Shown: positions 48,901 through 58,430 of the stretch, in pieces
Numbering within the stretch: position 1 is the stretch's first letter
How the letters are laid out: the number at the start of each line of letters is the position of its first letter
Assembly (NCBI GenBank): GCA_028751875.1
Contig: CM054158.1
Span: 8,389,186 to 8,453,185 of the forward strand
Source: Rapana venosa
Taxonomy: Eukaryota; Mollusca; Gastropoda; Neogastropoda; Muricidae
Length of the DNA: 64,000 nt
Direction: 5' to 3'
Notes under the pieces: model-generated
The model's database searches: none
Seen by the model: only the letters and a program-made list of their open reading frames with translations
What the model was told of the DNA's origin: nothing
Made by a program: the position numbers and the translations under genes

Positions 48901-49269
48901 TTTTGGCCAGGTAAACACTACAGGAGGGGGGAGGGGGGTATAATGTCTGTGATCTGGCAGTGATTATTAGATTCAAAAATGATGTCTGAAAATGTTCATT
49001 TGTTTGTGTATTTTATGCTTTTGTGTGTCTGTGGAGTATGCTGAGGATGTGTGGCATTATGTATTGTTGTTGCTAATGTTCTTGTCTGTCTTGTTAGCGC
49101 TGAAAAACTCTCTCCATGTGTGTCTGTGACAGGGAAAATGGACCAGTTCCCCGCCTGCCTTGTCTTTGACAAGGGAGGTCAGCAAGTGCACACAAAGCAG
49201 TCAGGGGTGGTAACTGCTGTTCTCTTCAACCTCTTGAAGTCGGTCAGACCTGGCTTCCTGGCCGTTTGA
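41719..49269 (+). CDS. Gene B: alpha/beta-hydrolase-fold protein (DUF1057-like), 431 aa, likely pseudoenzyme
   Basis: Exons are 41719-42304, 44224-44335, 45754-45879, 47205-47376, 48599-48761 and 49133-49269. Lengths total 1,296 nt with matching phases (1, 2, 2, 0, 1) and GT-AG ends. The start ATG follows an in-frame TAA at 41674. The N-terminus (MSSFVLARRVAVNSRNSWN) is basic and free of acidic residues, as in mitochondrial presequences. From about residue 155 the alpha/beta hydrolase order is visible: strand plus HSTPGS (166-171), a PAFPG-T turn (192-197), strand VDLVI plus elbow GHGCG (239-243), a lid-like helical region, VMVFAEDDS (350-356) and KGGQQVH (400-406). DUF1057-type hydrolases have HGxPGS, GHSRG and a final His. 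Here Ser241 is Gly and His403 is Gln, so catalysis is unlikely. Confidence 0.82.
42356..42475 (-). mobile_element. LINE 3' end, (ATT)n-tailed
   Basis: On minus: 'caagcgctttgatctg', 'gtgctatatac', then (TTATTA)n. It is the same 3' end as at 43003, 45438 and 47432. It lies in gene B intron 1, antisense. Confidence 0.65.
42700..43330 (-). mobile_element. RTE-like LINE polymerase C-terminus, interrupted
   Basis: The minus-strand translation has ACIRPVLLYGSETWVFTK and KIKWEDRITNEELRR (43290-43080), then LCWFGHIQRKADHHI and VDGKRPKGRPSKTWAACI (42990-42860). These are the LYGSETW, W-x-GH-x-x-R and G-x-P-x-x-x-W motifs of RTE-type reverse transcriptase ends. The copy is split by the (ATT)n-tailed LINE end at 43003-43075. 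It lies in gene B intron 1, antisense. Confidence 0.75.
43003..43075 (-). mobile_element. LINE 3' end nested in the RTE-like fragment
   Basis: 'aataataataataataaatgg', 'tatatagcgctatatcttgc' and 'acaaatcaaagcgc' form a short copy inserted between two halves of the RTE-like polymerase. This orders the insertions: RTE first, then this element. Confidence 0.7.
44224..44335 (+). CDS. Gene B exon 2
   Basis: Acceptor GTCACTGTGACAG, donor AAAAA-GTCAGT. It encodes TGYTEGVLHSYNDVFTHSTS and on to FLVSLDVK, corresponding to the loop after the PG turn and the helix before the nucleophile strand. Confidence 0.83.
44950..45240. other. unidentified open segment in gene B intron 2
   Basis: Two overlapping minus-strand frames are open here, one containing PSIPHEEPKRLSNFLSRS and TKLPDSSEVRVWLPIS. 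The composition looks protein-like and could be transposon-derived, but I cannot match a family. Confidence 0.25.
45438..45520 (-). mobile_element. LINE 3' end, (ATT)n-tailed
   Basis: 'aataataataataatataataatg', 'atttatatagcgctgaatc' and 'caacaaatcaaagcgc' match the family. It lies in gene B intron 2, just before the splice-site repeat. Confidence 0.7.
45541..45753 (+). repeat. tandem repeat duplicating the exon 3 splice acceptor
   Basis: Units of 33-34 bp read TGATATTTCAGGGTGGATTT plus GGTGATCTTTTTG. AG dinucleotides in the same TTTCAG context end at 45598, 45632, 45665, 45698, 45731 and finally 45753, the functional site. A first degenerate copy has CAAG at 45560-45563. Each unit contains the first 15-16 exonic bases of exon 3. 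Confidence 0.9.
45754..45879 (+). CDS. Gene B exon 3 (nucleophile elbow)
   Basis: The acceptor is the last of a series of near-identical TATTTCAG copies; the donor is TTTCAA-GTGAGT. It encodes VDLVIGHGCGCYPAMRLTGG and on to FLSPWPHRHF. The first 17 bases of the exon are also the repeat unit that fills the preceding intron. Reading from the last acceptor gives a frame consistent with exons 2 and 4; earlier acceptors give premature stops. Confidence 0.82.
45901..45955. repeat. (GT)n microsatellite
   Basis: An interrupted GT tract starting about 20 bases after the exon 3 donor. Confidence 0.9.
46540..46745 (-). mobile_element. tRNA-derived SINE-F, partly duplicated body
   Basis: On minus: head 'ttagcctagtggttaagac' with B box 'gggttcgaatctta', then 'agtgaattaagggtgg'. 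A segment of about 28 bases (gatcataaaaatccccgttgaa on plus) is tandemly repeated three times. A related head lies at 62630-62720. Confidence 0.65.
46850..47200 (+). mobile_element. two tandem LINE 3' ends with TTGAC tails
   Basis: Two copies share 'aatgtagctttgtcatgtctt', 'gatgatacg/gcgcatcaatgtg' and 'cctgtcagtatt', each ending in (TTGAC)n. The second tail runs as TTGACCTGACC repeats up to the exon 4 acceptor of gene B. Confidence 0.7.
47205..47376 (+). CDS. Gene B exon 4
   Basis: Acceptor CTGCTGTGTCAG, donor GACGAG-GTCAGC. It encodes GTSQRNLLPLLHDLWERPYY and then helical residues to LYNLHLDE. GC content and third-position GC are much higher than the flanks. The acceptor directly follows a LINE-derived TTGAC/CCTGA repeat. 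Confidence 0.83.
47432..47830 (-). mobile_element. CR1-like LINE 3' end, longest copy
   Basis: The minus strand reads RFNQPTVGRHSFSISGPSTW, NDLPLSLRQRPTYDTF and KSSFKTIFFQT, then a 3' UTR with a CA tract, 'cgctctgatttgtctttgc' and an (ATT)n tail. It links the coding signature to the (ATT)n-tailed fragments at 42356, 43003 and 45438. It lies in gene B intron 4, antisense. Confidence 0.78.
48240..48595. repeat. degenerate ATCATC / TTTATCATGATC repeat
   Basis: About 350 bp of units like 'catcattgtttatcatgat', including many TGATCA palindromes. It runs to the polypyrimidine region of the exon 5 acceptor. Confidence 0.9.
48599..48761 (+). CDS. Gene B exon 5
   Basis: Acceptor CCTGGTTGCAG, donor GAGAG-GTAGGT. 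It encodes VGGLGVALDMQKFPRVMVFA, EDDSFVEAKLSYELADLMG and HHFDGQLPR. It contains the acidic position of the catalytic triad region (Asp354/Asp355). An ATC-repeat precedes its acceptor. Confidence 0.85.
49133..49269 (+). CDS. Gene B exon 6 (terminal)
   Basis: Acceptor TGTGTCTGTGACAG, stop TGA at 49267-49269. It encodes KMDQFPACLVFDKGGQQVHT and ends VRPGFLAV. The GGQ stands where GGH or DGH is usual. Confidence 0.85.
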
Positions 49270-49623
49270 CCTTGACAGTGGATTGTGTCAGTGCCTGGAG
49301 TGATGGATACTTGTAAAGGAGTGTGTGCGTTTGACATTTTGAATGATGATACTGTGAATGTAGTAGCTTCTTTGAAATGAAAGAAAAGTGTAAATGGTAG
49401 GGCTTTTCCTTTTTTAGGTTTGGGTTTTTTTTAGGGCAAATGGGCGGTGTTTTGTTTGTTTGTTTTTATTGGTGGAGGGGAGGGGGATTTTTTGGGTTTT
49501 TTTTGTTGTTTTTTTTTTTTGGGGGGGGGGGGGGGGGGTTTGGGTGGGGAGGGGATTGTTTGAGTTTGTATATTTTGAAAGATAAAGCTTCGAATGCAGA
49601 GTGTATTGAGTGAGAAATTGTGT

Positions 49624-49629
49624 AATAAA
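49624..49629 (+). terminator. polyadenylation signal for gene B
   Basis: AATAAA about 355 bases after the stop codon, in 'gtgtaataaatgttc'. The preceding 3' UTR is G/T-rich with a G-run at 49521-49538. Confidence 0.65.
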
Positions 49630-49974
49630 TGTTCATGCAAAAGAATAGTTTATGTGTGTGTTATAGTGTGCAAAGTGCACACTATAACACACAAAGTGCA
49701 CACTATAACATGTGTATAGAGAAAACCGTATAGTAGCAGATGCCAATGGCCAATACACTGCAAATGCCAATACACTGAACCTATTGCTGCTGCTGCCACG
49801 CTTATTTCTCACCCACTGGCAGCTCATTGTCTCAACAACAAACAACAACAACAAAACCAGACAGCAGACATGAGCTGTAGTTTGCAGCCAGCCCACTGTG
49901 GGAGTGGACACAGCCTGTGTTTACTGTTGGAGTTCAAATTGCCATCACCACAGCACAGCTCATTTAACCTGAAG

Positions 49975-50490
49975 CTGCAGCCAGAAGTGAAGAAACATGC
50001 TTGGCTGATGATGTCTTTGCAGCCAGAAGTGAAGAATGTGCTTGGCTGTTGATGTCTTTGCAGCCAGAAGTGAAGAAATGTGCTTGGCTGTTGATGTCTT
50101 TGCAGCCAGAAGTGAAGAACTGTGCTTGGCTGATGATGTCTTTGCAGCCAGAAGTGAAGAATGTGCTTGGCTGTTGATGTCTTTGCAGCCTGAAGTGAAG
50201 AACTGTGCTTGGCTGTTGATGTCTTTGCAGCCAGAAGTGAAGACATGTGCTTGGCTGTTGATGTCTTTGCAGCCAGAAGTGAAGAAATGTGCTTGGCTGA
50301 TGATGTCTTTGCAGCCAAAAGTGAAGAAATGTGCTTTGCAGCCAGAAGTGAAGAAATGTGCTTGGCTGTTGATGTCTTTGCAGCCAGAAGTGAAGAAATG
50401 TGCTTGGCTGATGATGTCTTTGCAGCCAAAAGTGAAGAAATGTGCTTTGCAGCCAGAAGTGAAGAAATGTGCTTGGCTGTTGATGTCTTG
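49975..50490. repeat. 42-bp minisatellite, about 12 units
   Basis: The unit is 'tgcttggctgttgatgtctt' plus 'tgcagccagaagtgaagaaa' and two bases. Most units are 42 bp (14 codons), so frames stay open on both strands (such as MCLAVDVFAARSEE). Two short deleted units (near 50330 and 50440) share the same internal deletion, showing that a block of units was duplicated. I see no splice or start context that makes it a gene. Confidence 0.95.
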
Positions 50491-50494
50491 CAGA

Positions 50495-50685
50495 ACATCT
50501 TGTGCACACGTTAAATCCTGTTCCGCTTTTCAGAAGAGTAGGCCATTGTGTGCCGGTGGAAACAGATGACAAAATTTACAAAACCGCATACACACGGGGA
50601 CTGGATGTAAAAAAGCACATGAGTGCTTATTCCATTATCCTTGCTATAAAAGAATAAATAAATAAATAAATAAATAAATAAATGT
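50495..50685 (+). mobile_element. SINE-A1 3' half
   Basis: 'tcttgcagaacatcttgtgc', 'ttcagaagagtaggccattg' and 'gggactggatgtaaaaaagc', ending '(aata)n'. It directly abuts the 42-bp minisatellite. Confidence 0.8.
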
Positions 50686-50784
50686 CTTTGCGGTTGATAC
50701 TAGTATCATGCCGTCATATCCTGCCCCAAGAAGAACAGGAGCAAGAAGCGTGATGACTTGTGTTGCAGGCACTGGTGTACCCCC

Positions 50785-51168
50785 CTAGACAGAGCTCCAT
50801 GGTTCCCCAGTGGTGATGTTGTTGTGTATTTGACCGGTGCATTTTCACCTCCGTTTAGGTAGCCGCATTCTGATTTTGGGCGATGGTGTCTAAACATGAC
50901 CTCTGTGCGCATGCTTTTTAACAAATTTTGTACAAGAATTTTGTCATCTCTTCCTACCGGCACAAATAGCCTACACTTCGAAAAGTGGAACATATTTTTA
51001 ATGTGTGCGCAAGATGTTCCATGCATTATTCACACACGAGACCTCAGTTTATCATCTCATCTGACATTCAGTTTTATTTTTTGGTCAAACTGGGAAGAAA
51101 GGGCAAGGCTGGGAATCAAACCCAGGACCTCACGGTTTACTTGTTGGCACCCTGCCACCTTCCTTCTT
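50785..51168 (-). mobile_element. SINE-A2, full length
   Basis: In inverted order: A2 tail (cagagctccatggttccc, ggtagccgcattctgatt), middle (ttgtgccggtag reverse, aagatgttccatgc) and tRNA-like head region ending with 'ggaatcaaacccagg' (B box reversed). Confidence 0.7.
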
Positions 51169-51265
51169 AACTAAGCGCTGATATGTTGCCTGCCTTGGAG
51201 ATGATCTGTCTGTCGTCATGTTCCCAGTCACGCCGTTTAGTCTTTTTTTTTCCGTTCCTTAGCTA

Positions 51266-51600
51266 GGGGGACGGGACAGCCTGGTGGTTAGAGTGATGCG
51301 CTCGTGATCTGCTGACCCAGGTTCAATTCCCGTTCAAGAGGATTTTTCCTCTGGAGTTAACATCAGTGCCATTTCCACTCTCAAAAAAACCCCTTCAGAT
51401 GGGACTATAAACTGAGGTCCCATGTGTGAACGTATGCAGAACATCCTGTGCACACATTAAAACCTGTTCCGCTTTTCGGAAGAGTAGGCCATTGTGTGCC
51501 GGTGGGAACAGATGACAAAATTTACAAAACTGCATACACACGAGGACTGGATGAAAAAAAGCAGATGAGTGCTTATTCCATTATCCTCAAAATAAGGAAT
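51266..51600 (+). mobile_element. SINE-A1, full-length reference copy
   Basis: A head with A-box-like 'cagcctggtggttagagtg' and B box 'ggttcaattcc' is followed by 'ctctggagttaacatcagtgc', 'ggactataaactgaggtcc', 'gttccgcttttcggaagag' and 'gggaacagatgacaaaattt'. The tail is 'ccattatcctcaaaataag'. The best-preserved member in the window. Confidence 0.85.
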
Positions 51601-51619
51601 TGTTTTAAAAAGAATTTAA

Positions 51620-51685
51620 AACAAAAGAGTTCCGAGGTTCACCAATGGTGAGATTTTGCGTATGCAACTGTTTTTGCATGCTGTT
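51620..51685 (-). mobile_element. SINE-A2 tail fragment
   Basis: 'agttccgaggttcaccaatgg' and 'gcgtatgcaactgtttttgc' are the inverted A2 end. Confidence 0.6.
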
Positions 51686-52745
51686 TCAAATACCACGCAC
51701 ATATGCTGAAGAAATATCTTGTTGTTTGAAAACATGTGGTAGAAGTAGGCATAGTTGTATTCTGTATGATGTTCCAGTGCATCATGGATTTTACTGTATA
51801 TCTTGCAATATGTACTAGTAGATCTTGCAGTGTTGTTTTTGAAGTGCCATTTCTTGCATGTGTGTGTGTGTGTGTATGTGTGTGTGTGTGTGTAGAAGCA
51901 GTAGTAGTTAGAAGTAGTTGGGCAATGTAGGGAGGATACTGTATTCATAACAAATACAACAATAACCACAAAAAAGGGAAAAAACACCCTCTCACCAAAG
52001 CAGAAAATCTTCGTCTAATTTTCTACTCTCTCTCTCTCTCTCTGAGAGAGGGAGAGAGAGAGAGTGCACATTAGACTGATCTTTACATGCAACCTTGAAA
52101 TTGTTGACAAATTTAATGTGAAGTGTTTTGCTTTAGTTTGTTTTGCTTCAAGATGTTCTGAATCTCATGTCATGGGCATATGGCCTGGTACATTAAATGT
52201 TCCGAGTTCCGAGTTCTCTCTCTCTCTCTCTTAAAACAAAAACACTTCTAACACTCACAAACCATCTACAGAAAAATACTTTTTTTTATTATTTTAAGTT
52301 CACCAGTAGCACAAATAACCCACAACATGTTAACATACAGCTCACATGTACAGTTACACAATGTCAATCTTCACAAAGAAAAAAAAGAAACATTCAAAAA
52401 GATTTCATGATCATTCACAATAATTCATTTCCCCAAAATGAAATGTCAAACGTATTACTTCCAGCAGCCCGGCTGTTTTGTAGGTCTACCAGTTGGATGG
52501 TTGGGTGTTGTTGGGTTTTTTCCTGTATAGTGAATGTGCTGGCTTGTAAATGAAAAAAAAAATTTTTTAAACAACAGCAACATGGTTTGCTGGGGTAGGT
52601 GATGTATGCTGAAATGTAACGTGATAGTTTTAAAAATAAAAATGAATAAAAGGAATTGACCTGTCAACTCAGTAGAATGGAAACCACTTTTTTTGGGGGG
52701 GGGGGGTTAGATTTTAATTATCCTGCAATCCCGTTTTTTACCACT

Positions 52746-52780
<35 letters not shown>
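51686..52780. other. no gene seen
   Basis: AT-rich sequence with a short GT tract (51857-51895), a CT/GA inverted microsatellite (52027-52062, able to fold as a hairpin), a CT tract (52213-52230), a G-run (52694-52706) and a CT tract (52752-52781). Confidence 0.5.
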
Positions 52781-52783
<3 letters not shown>

Positions 52784-52895
52784 AAACAGATGACAAAATT
52801 TACAAAACCACATACACATGGGGACTGGATGTAAAAGAGCACATGAGTGCTTATTCCATTATCCTCGATATAAAAGAATAAATCAATAAATAAAT
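52781..52895 (+). mobile_element. SINE-A1 tail
   Basis: 'ggaaacagatgacaaaattt', 'gggactggatgtaaaaga' and 'ccattatcctcgatataaaag', with a CAATAAATAAAT end. Confidence 0.8.
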
Positions 52896-54084
52896 CTCTG
52901 TGGCGACATCTTGAAAGCTGCTACTCCTGGGACACTCATTCTTCTAACCTCTCCACACACACACACCACACACACACACACACACACACCACACAGAGCC
53001 TTGTCTTGCTTACTGTATCCACTGCCACACAGCCTCAGCCTCGGGGAACTAACAATCTGGGCCACCGTAAGAATACCATGCAGAGGAGGCCCTGCCATGC
53101 AGCGGCGTCACTTCCGCGGTGTTCAACAGATGTCCCTCCTGATCCAACATCAGCTGATACACACTACCTAAGTCCTCTGCTGATGACTGCGTTCATGGCT
53201 TAGCTGCTGAGCCGGACTGACTGTGATACCCTCTGTAGGTGACGATCTGTTTCCCCCTTTTGCCTTTAATGCACCTGACCTGGTCACCCCCCAGCTGTAA
53301 GAGGTAGCAGCCTACAGGTTAAGACACCCGTATAACACAACACACAGAAACGACCCACAAGCTAGTCAGTGACGTCCCTGCCCCATCACTCATGTCAGCC
53401 TCTGACAAACCCAATAGGATGGTCTTTAAACAAACAAACAACAGCAACAAAAACCTACTAACCATCAGTACATAATGTCACATTATGTACAATGAGATCA
53501 TAAACATGGAATGTTAAAAAAAAAATTTTTTAAAAGAAAGAAAACCCATAAATAAACTTTATTCAAGTAAAACCTGCAGGAGAAAGCCTCACCAAAAAAA
53601 ATGTAAGCCAGTTATAGATATTTGATGGTCATTGGAGAAAATACATCTGTTTGTTATCATTTCTATATGGAAATGATGATACTTCACTGTGACAACACAC
53701 AGACCACACCGCAGCAGACAGGCCACAATCAACACACATGAGACAAGTTTCACCCGCTTGGTACGGCCACACACATGCACAGTGCACAGAGCCAAGCCAT
53801 GGCCAGCATCGGCTACAGACACAACCAACATAGCGTGAGCGAGGGTCATACTGGACGTGGACAAAATATGTCATTAATATTATGCAACACTGTTTTTGTG
53901 AACATGCACACAACTTTGAAGAAAAAAGCATACACACACACACACAGCTCAAAGTTTCAGAAGACCATGTCAATACAATGACTACCTACTGTACATTATA
54001 GAGGGTCCATGTTATCAACATTACTTTCTCTATAGATACAGTTTCATCAGACCACAGCAACGTGACAAGCAGCAGAACATTGTA
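52896..54084. other. no gene seen; paired polyadenylation-like signals
   Basis: Contains a CA tract (52961-52995) and otherwise unique sequence. At 53551-53563 AATAAACTTTATT gives an AATAAA on each strand, so transcripts from either side could end here. I find no coding exon to attach to it. Confidence 0.4.
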
Positions 54085-54425
54085 GAGGATAAGATAATTA
54101 TGAGAAACATGAATTCCACCTTGTGCATCGACAGTCTACAGCTAGCGCACCTACCCAGCCCTGTGGATGAGATGATAAACCAAGGTCCTGAGAGCAACAC
54201 GCATTTAGCGCATGTAAAAGAACCCAAAGCAACAAGAATTTTCTGGTAAGATTCTGTAGGGAAAAAAAGCCACTGTGATAGGGCAACAAATACACATGCA
54301 GTCAAGAAAAGAGAAAAAAGGGTGGTGGTGCTCTTGTGGCAACATACTCTCCCTGAGGAGAGCAGCCCGAATGTCATGCAGGGAAATCTGCCGTGACTTA
54401 AAGTGGTATACAAATACACCATGAG
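54085..54425 (+). mobile_element. SINE-C, diverged near-full copy
   Basis: 'gtgctcttgtggcaacatact', 'ctccctgaggagagcagccc', 'gaaatctgccgtgacttaaag' and 'tggtatacaaatacac' match SINE-C in order. The tRNA-like head is eroded. Confidence 0.7.
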
Positions 54426-54714
54426 TTCCACTAACTAACTATTTCTATACCATAATAATACTGTAAACAGCTTTGTGCAAGTTAATTTTAACCGTCAAAA
54501 TATCATTGCAATGAATGAGCCATCAAAATATCACTGAAATAAACGAATAGTTTATGAGTATATCTAAAAGGAAACTGTTCAAGTGACCTCACCTAACTGG
54601 AGTAATACTATCACTGCTCTAAACTGCTTCATAACTCACGTATAATTTCATATTCTGCCTTGTATAACTTTGCATACCTGATTTTGATATGATTCAATGT
54701 AGGTGTTTACTGTG

Positions 54715-54870
54715 CTCCGTGTTTAACATGACTGCAGTATTGTTGGAGGGGTTTTGTCTATTTGTTTTGTTGTTGAGGGAAGGGGGGGGGGGGGGGGGGG
54801 GTGATCCATGTTTATCATGACTGCAGTATTGTTGGAGGGGCTTTGTCTGTTTGTTTTGTTGTTGGGAGGG
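54715..54870. repeat. direct duplication (about 75 bp x2) around a G-run
   Basis: 'atgactgcagtattgttgga' through 'ttgttttgttgttg' occurs twice, separated by a G-run of about 19 at 54782-54801. Confidence 0.85.
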
Positions 54871-55699
54871 AGGGGCGGGGGGTTGATTTGTTCAGGGGAT
54901 GGGGTGTTATTAATTTGCTTTAAAAAGGTTTTGGGGCAGCAACTTCATCAAAATCATCAAACTCTGACACAGCATGACTCGCCTTATTGCCTCTCTGCAG
55001 TACACCCATCAAAGTCGTGTGGTGGAACAAACACACTGTAGTTCACTCAATACGACAGACTCTTTTTCTTCGTGTTTCTGTTTAAAGCTAAAAGTTGCGG
55101 CAGGGCAGGGAAGGAAGGGGTAGGGGTGTTCTTGTCCAAACAACAGCAAAAATAATCTAGAGGGTGAACTATTTAGGGAGCCGACAGCTCACCGCTGTGT
55201 CTTCCCCCCACCACCACCCCTCAACCCACATGCATACACAGCCAGGCTCCACACTCCAATCAGGCTGGCGGCTCATCCTCCTGCTTTTCCAGCACACACG
55301 GTACGGGTCAAAGGCTGGTACCTTCAGGCATTGTCCCGTGTATCATGTATTATACTTTGGGGAGGGGGCAGGGAGGGAGAGTGTGTGTGTTGTGTAGTGA
55401 GTTCAAATTCATTTAACGTCTTTTCACAGTTGTGATATTAGACTGTGTAGTGTGTGGTGTGTGTGTGCGTGCATGTATGCATGCGTGTACGTGTGTGTGT
55501 GAAGAATTCAAACCGCTTCCAGCAGGACGGGGACCCCGGCAGTGCTGGTGGGTCAGCTGCTCCTCCTCCTCCCCCTCCCCCCCCTGCACGCTGGTCTCCA
55601 CACCGCAGCTCTGCCCCACGCCTGGCGCTGCCTTCAGTCAGCAGGCTGCCACTGACTCCGCCCCAACAACAGCAGCAACAGCGCTAACACCGCACCCAC

Positions 55700-56110
55700 A
55701 ACCGCTACTGTCTTGTTTCTTCTTTCTCTCTCTCTCTCTCTCTCACCATGTTGTTCACATTCCATACTGACAACTGCTTTCTTGTTTCTTCTTTCTCTCT
55801 CTCTCACCATGTTGTTCACATCCCATGACAACTGCTTCTGTTTCCTTTTTTCTCTCTCTCTCTCTCTCACATTGTTGTTCACATTCCATACTGACAACTG
55901 CTTTCTTGTTCTTTCTTCTCCTCTCATCACCATGTGTTCACATCCACTTTCGAAACTGCTTCTTGTTTCCATTCCTATCTCTCTCTCACCATGTTTCACA
56001 CCCATATGAAACTCTTTTTCTTTCCTCTCTCTACCACATGTTGTCACATCCCATACTGACAACTGCTTTTTTTCTTCTTTCTTCTTTCTCTCTCTCTCCC
56101 ACTTTCTTGT
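55700..56110. repeat. degenerate 60-bp CT-rich repeat, about 7 units
   Basis: Units contain a (CT)n block, 'accatgttgttcacat' and 'ccatactgacaactgctt'. They lose length toward the right end. The Ser-rich and reverse Glu/Arg-rich frames are by-products. Confidence 0.9.
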
Positions 56111-56458
56111 GCACCCCGACACCACCAAAGATTCTAGACCAAACCATGACCAGTGCCTCTTTCCTTTCCCCTACACCACATCCACTTTGCAATCACAGCA
56201 TGGTATGCAGCAGGTCCATCCAATCTGTCTGTCATGAAACAGCTCATACTTTCCCAAACGAAAATAAATAAGCAGCCACAATCAACACGTATAAAAAATA
56301 TATCAAAACCCCGCATCATGAACCTATATACACCCCCAGGTAAGCCAAAGTCTTAAACATCCCCACAATAACAATGATACCTCACACTTACAGTCACACA
56401 TCAATCAATCAGCCAATCAGCCAATCGATCAATCAGTCAGTCAGTCCCTTGACCAAGA

Positions 56459-56602
56459 CGGTCATCAGGCAAACACGAGGGGCGCATTGGCCGACAGTTG
56501 TTCCAGACACAATGTAACACATGCAGCAAGTCCAGTCTTTCTGATGGCTTCGTTCCCATGCAGCCTCTGCCACACCACGTCAATGCCAGCTGCTGTTCGC
56601 TC
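56459..56602 (-). CDS. candidate terminal coding segment, gene unknown
   Basis: On the minus strand a frame reads RTAAGIDVVWQRLHGNEAIR, then KTGLAACVTLCLEQLSANAP and LVFA before TGA-TGA. Composition and codon use look coding. The frame is closed about four codons upstream by a TGA inside an ATC-type repeat, and no good acceptor is visible. It may be a decayed exon or chance. Confidence 0.25.
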
Positions 56603-58267
56603 TGATCATCACTACCATTATTATCATCATTTTGTAGTGCAGTACATCTGCAGCTGAGCTCTATACCTCATGGCTGGTATCCTAGCAGACCTCTAAGGCC
56701 CATCCCATCAGACCTACAAAAACATGCATTTATGAACAAACTGCCCTCACCCAACTCCTGCCACATCAAAAATCTGACAACCCCATTCACCATGAACAGA
56801 GCGTCGCTCAGAAAAGGAAGCTAGGCAGACCCACACAGCACTCCAGCTGGTAAACCTCAAACATACTTTTGGCCAGGGCTTACAGTTTGGTACAGCATTC
56901 AACGCAACAGAGGAAAAATGGAAAAACAAGGGTTCAGCAAAGACAATCACTACAAGTGTAAAAGACCCACACAAAGGCATGCATGGCCCACACAAAACAG
57001 CAAACCGATCGTTCACGCTTCATAGCTGTCCCAGAATTTAACAGCAAACGCCCTCACATATTGGATGCACAAAGAGAATTGATTGCAAAATACAGATGGA
57101 GGGCAGACGTTTAACCAGAATTAACCAACAATGAATGAAGTAACGAACACAGACCGTTGATAAAAGTAAAACAGAGAGCTTTTGTCCTGAACTTCAAAGA
57201 AGTGTGGATACTGCCTGTAGTAAAAAGATTGCTGGCCATGCATGAAGTGAGAGGGCCGGGGAGAAGGGGGAGGGGGGCCAGGGAGGAGATGCAATGCACG
57301 ATAGAGGAATGATTTCTTCAATCTGTCTACTGACAGCCAAAGGGGAACAATTCAAGTTGGTGTTTTACAACTTCAGGGGGGGGGAAAAGCCATTGAGCAA
57401 ATAAAATGGCTTTCAGCAGCCTCTTGGTCACAGTGTTCAGCAGTTTGAATGCAGGAGTGAAACCAAAACGGCCACTTGGCTGGTAAAAGTATAGTTGTTT
57501 TTGTTTGTTCTTTTTCCCCCCTTAACTAGCTGTTGCGGAAGGAAGAGACAGAGCTCATCGAAGTTGAAGTCTTTCAAAGGCTCTCCCCCCTACCCCACCC
57601 TCCTCAAATTACTGAACAATTACAAACTGCCCAGTCCTCATTGGTTACTCTCAAAAAACCCACACAAGTACAGTCTTAGAAGAGTAAAACATACATACAC
57701 AGACATCTACTTTGTCTTGTTGTTGTTTTTTTAAAGCAGCCTTAAAACCAAAGTATTTCAGCACGCAATCCTACAACTGCATCAGATTTTAAATCCTGCT
57801 ACCACAACCATACTCCTTCTTCCACCCCATCACCACCTCCACCCCCACCATACACACACACGCACACACACAATTCAACACATCATGACAGAAATCAAAC
57901 AAAATTGCAATAAAAATTGTGTGACAATCAAATTTTCATCACACATGCATGCAGCATGCAACACACGCACACACATATGTGCAGGAGTTGCACATTACAT
58001 GCACACAGAAAAACATGGTAAGGGAAGATAACAGCCTGACATAACTCACAATAATTCTTTTCATCATTTGAGAAAAAAAAAATGACATCACCAGGATTTT
58101 TGTTTTCTTAAACATGGGGAGTGGAAGAGATTGGAAAACAAAAATATAAAATCTCATGAAAACTGCATTGCAACACATTTGCAACAAGGACCCACGAGTT
58201 CTGCAACACGAACACCTTCACCAAAAACAGAAGGCAAGCCTCTGTTCAAAACTGTACCTGACACCTG
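56603..58267. other. no gene seen
   Basis: Mostly unique-looking AT-rich sequence without repeats I recognise. Short minus-strand frames at 56747-57016 and 57111-57321 lack splice sites. Confidence 0.4.
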
Positions 58268-58393
58268 CAGCCAGAATGTGGCTACCTTAATGGTGGGCAA
58301 AAAGTCACATTTGCAAAATCTCATCATTGGTGAACCTCGGAGCTCTAGCCATAGAACACACACACACACACACACATACACACACACACACAC

Positions 58394-58428
<35 letters not shown>

Positions 58429-58430
58429 TG
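58268..58430 (+). mobile_element. SINE-A2 tail followed by (CA)n
   Basis: 'cagccagaatgtggctacc', 'ttaatggtgggcaaaaag' and 'ggtgaacctcggagctctag' are the A2 3' end in forward orientation, followed by CA repeats to 58430. Confidence 0.75.
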
